Below, one piece after another: positions 20,116-22,800 of a DNA stretch of 22,800 nucleotides. Under the pieces are notes generated by a model. It was not told the origin of the DNA and ran no database searches. It saw nothing but the letters and a program-made list of their open reading frames with translations. Location: positions 1 to 22,800 of the forward strand of contig JAXCGZ010021988.1 in the NCBI GenBank assembly GCA_037179515.1. The letters are read 5' to 3'. The DNA is from Halocaridina rubra (taxonomy: Eukaryota; Arthropoda; Malacostraca; Decapoda; Atyidae). Made by a program: the position numbers and the translations under genes. Each line of letters begins with the position of its first letter. Within the stretch, counting starts at the first letter, position 1.

Positions 20116-22351
20116 TCGCTCTCACCGCCACCATGCACGTCCCAGTGTATGCCTGTTGCCTACCGCATATTAGAGTGCATTAATTTGTTTACTGTACAGT
20201 AAATCTGTATAACTTTTATACTGTACACTAACTGCCTGTTAATATAAATAACCACAGGTCTTTCTGCTTTGTTATGTACGTATAAAAATATGTTTTACTT
20301 ATCTTATATCTTTGGTATAGGGTGTCTATGGACGGTTGTGGAACGAGCTATGCCCATTATCATTGTTTCCTATGGAAAATGACTCGTTATTTTCCGCGAT
20401 TTTCGATTTACCCGTCACGTCTGAGTACCTATCTCCATATTATTACAAGAACAAGGTGTATATATTTTTCTATGAACTCAACGTTTCTTTTTTTTTGAGT
20501 GACTACTCACCAGAAACCTCAGCAGACAGGGGGAAAGTTATATATTTTTTCCTTTTTTTTTTTACCTATACTTACGCTCGGTTAGGTATTTAGTTACCCA
20601 CTTTTTTCACTCTCTCTTTCTTTTCCTACCAAAAATGCAGCTCAATGTTTCTCTTCTGGACTCCACATGGCTAGTTTTTTGCAGGGAGATTCGTTGCATG
20701 CGCTGTTTCCTCCCCTGTCTCTTCGGTTTCTGGATCGACCTTGTTCTTTTCAATTACAGGAAACGGCTGCGCGACATTCTTGTTGTCGTTTCTTGTGAGC
20801 TCACACTCCCTTTTTCATGACCAAGCTGAAATGATGGTGGTAAACTTTATCATGGCTTAAATTTCTAAGTGTTATTCTATCTATTTAGAGTATTTTTTCG
20901 AACAATAAATGTACGTACTTCAGCTAGATAATAAAAAATTATACATAGATTTGTGTCCTTTATCGGTTAATATCTCTCTTGGGATTTCGAAAATCAAACA
21001 ATTATCTTACTGGCGGAGTAAAGGACATAATAAAAAAAGACTGCACCTTGGCCATATCTTGGCAGGTGGAACTTTTACTATGTTGACTCTTAAAGCATTC
21101 ACATAAACATATTCCTTAATATATAATGCAACGTCTACATCCCCTCCCATTAAAACTAGGTGCATATCAACTAATGCTTTAAGACAAGTAGCTTGTGACC
21201 CCACCCCCCAAACATCCCCCCTTTCTTTTACTCAGGTCGGTCGCTGTTTCTTTTTATACACCCCCCTCTCACTAGCACTTTCATCCACCCATTTGCTCAA
21301 CCACTCTCTCTTGACGGCGACTTCCTCCATTCACAGCGCAACATTTCTCCCCCAAACGCTCTGAGGGAGTGTGTTGGTTGGTGGTCTCTTGAAGCCACTC
21401 AACTGGCCTCCTCGGCATGTCTCGATCAATGGTTATAGGTCCTCTCTATACTCCCCATCTACAGTATGGTAGGGTAACAACCCTAACCTCCCTATTAAGG
21501 CACATTTTACTCTACTCTCTTTCCCCGCCTGCATAACATCATAAAATACAAAAAAACTCGTTATATTGAACTGTAATAATCTTAATAACATCACAAAAGT
21601 CTTTGATTCTTCAATGGATATGACATACACGTATTTTAATAGCAAATAATCAATACAATTATAACTACTTCATAATAACAAAGTTGAGAGATCGATCAGT
21701 CATTTGCACATTCCTTTCTTGGAGAATATCTCATGCGATAAAATAAAAAGACATTATAACCGATTCAAGTTTGTTTCTCAATATATTTTTTTTTACGTGG
21801 ATATCGGAGTATAAAAAAACCCTACAACTTATATTTTTTTTCTTGAACACTCTCACTCCCGCAAATGATACTCAGTAAGATTACTCTACTTCCGCTTTAA
21901 AAAATTAACATAATGATTTGACACGCATATTAATTTTTTTCTCACTTAAAATCAATACTTAACCTAGGTAATAACAAAATAAGAAATCGAACACCCTTTA
22001 AATGCAATTACTCGTAATACTGTTTTAATTATAACAAAAATCGCGTTTATAATTGCTTATGGCTATTAGTACAAATTATCTAGTTTAGTAATGGGTACAG
22101 AAATTCTACATCTATTAATTTACTAAAGCCATACTCCATTTTATATGTGGGTTGGCTGAGTCAAAGCATGACTACAAAGTAAAATGGAGGAGTCCTCCAA
22201 CCTCAATATCTTTTAATAATATTCCCATCACTCACTGGATAAAAATTACAAGTACTTAGCTATTTTGGGATGCTGCTTTCAGTACTGGGGGAGGGGGTTT
22301 TCCTTACTTCTGGGCTTGTTGGTTTTCTTGCCAATGTCGTCCATACCTCCC
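20116..22351. other. Non-coding stretch, probably intronic or intergenic; no gene recognised
   Basis: No coding signal was found. There is a perfect 16-bp palindrome, TTTACTGTACAGTAAA (20188-20203), a C-rich block at 21200-21370, and a 10-bp inverted repeat (CTCCATTTTA at 22134-22143, TAAAATGGAG at 22180-22189). Several short frames (20336-20593, 20635-20820, 20909-21106, 21433-21645) show no domain or codon pattern that I can support. Confidence 0.45.
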
Positions 22352-22800
22352 TTAAAATTGCCGTTTTGCCTTCCCAGGCATCTTCTTAGTTGAAGTCAGC
22401 AACAAATAACACCTAGTAGAGGTGTTGTCCCTCAAAACACCATTCACAGTGCTCCGCATGGTGAAATACGTGAATCGTGCTGAAATTCTTTCCCAAGTTG
22501 ACCACTCGGCTTTCCAGTGGACGTTGCTCAGCCTTCGTGAATGAAATTTCAGCAACTTTCCCTCAGCATCGAAATGTATGGGACGAGTCTTACTGCTGGG
22601 CACCTTTCCTATACGGGGATGGAGATGAGGAGGGTGATGTACGATTTGTGCTTCCTCTAACATCTGAGAGTCGTCGGAGTTTGAGGCGTCGCTCTCGATG
22701 TCTGTTTTGTTGTCAGCCACACTACCTCTCCTTGAGGATGCGGCCTTGCCGCTTGCTTTTAGGCGTATTAAAGCTTCTTCTAACTCGACGATTCGACGAA
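22352..22800 (-). CDS. Unidentified open frame, 3' end, running off the window edge
   Basis: The frame is open from the right edge (first whole codon at 22798) to a stop at 22352-22354, about 148 residues. It starts RRIVELEEALIRLKASGK, which looks like the end of a coiled coil, then a Ser/Arg patch, then an acidic segment (DIESDASNSDDSQ), a His/Pro stretch (VHHPPHLHP), and a basic, Trp-containing end (VHWKAEWSTWERISARF) closing with KKMPGKAKRQF. A coiled coil plus acidic and basic patches is seen in transposon Gag-like and chromatin-type proteins, but no domain can be named. It has no stops over about 450 bp in moderately GC-balanced sequence, unlike the surrounding AT-rich DNA, which supports coding. 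It could be a terminal exon or a mobile-element ORF. Confidence 0.45.
   Translation of the reverse strand, partial: RRIVELEEALIRLKASGKAASSRRGSVADNKTDIESDASNSDDSQMLEEAQIVHHPPHLHPRIGKVPSSKTRPIHFDAEGKLLKFHSRRLSNVHWKAEWSTWERISARFTYFTMRSTVNGVLRDNTSTRCYLLLTSTKKMPGKAKRQF

Noticed and set aside
20336..20820. Short + strand frames (85 and 61 codons)
   Set aside because: No domain, T-rich composition and no splice context; treated as chance frames.
22134..22189. 10-bp inverted repeat suggesting a MITE
   Set aside because: The stem is short, with no target duplication and no second copy in the window.

Overview
This is an arthropod nuclear window, most likely from a crustacean (inference). It has intron-containing genes with GT-AG splice sites, CCTAA (TTAGG-type) telomere-like interstitial repeats, very long AT microsatellites, tRNA-derived SINEs, a Ty3/Gypsy LTR element and a decayed hAT transposon. 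Nothing looks bacterial, and there is no CRISPR or operon. Host coding sequence is sparse: the 3' end of one gene on the left, the last exon of another on the right, and one unidentified open frame at the right edge. Most of the rest is mobile or repetitive DNA.

Left part (1-3000). Three spliced + strand exons (702-900, 1117-1324, 1722-1883) encode TM1 to TM4 of a Cys-loop ligand-gated ion channel; the ligand-binding exons must lie upstream of the window. Then come a degenerate CCTAA tract and a SINE whose head resembles 5S rRNA and whose next part is tRNA-like.

Middle (3010-10740), all on the - strand. An intact Ty3/Gypsy element lies at 3481-8333: two 190-bp LTRs that I read as identical, a purine tract, a probable tRNA-Ser primer site, one uninterrupted 1344-residue Gag-Pol frame, and a 5-bp target duplication (ACTCC). 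It sits inside an older, broken LTR element whose Gag, protease, RT and RNase H remnants run from 10740 down to 8334 and resume at 3480. The older RNase H frame is continuous across the empty site, so the nesting is clear at base level.

Right part (10741-22800). This holds a decayed hAT transposase (about 11960-12575) with candidate terminal motifs, two AT arrays each with one phase slip, three more SINEs sharing a core with the first, the terminal exon of a SPATA20-like gene (17979-18248, - strand), an array of ~180-bp repeats interrupted by ~265 bp of other sequence, and a - strand open frame running off the right edge.

I see no new multi-gene system. The most informative items are the frame-perfect nested insertion, the apparently intact young retroelement with a motif-rich leader, and the 5S/tRNA composite SINE.
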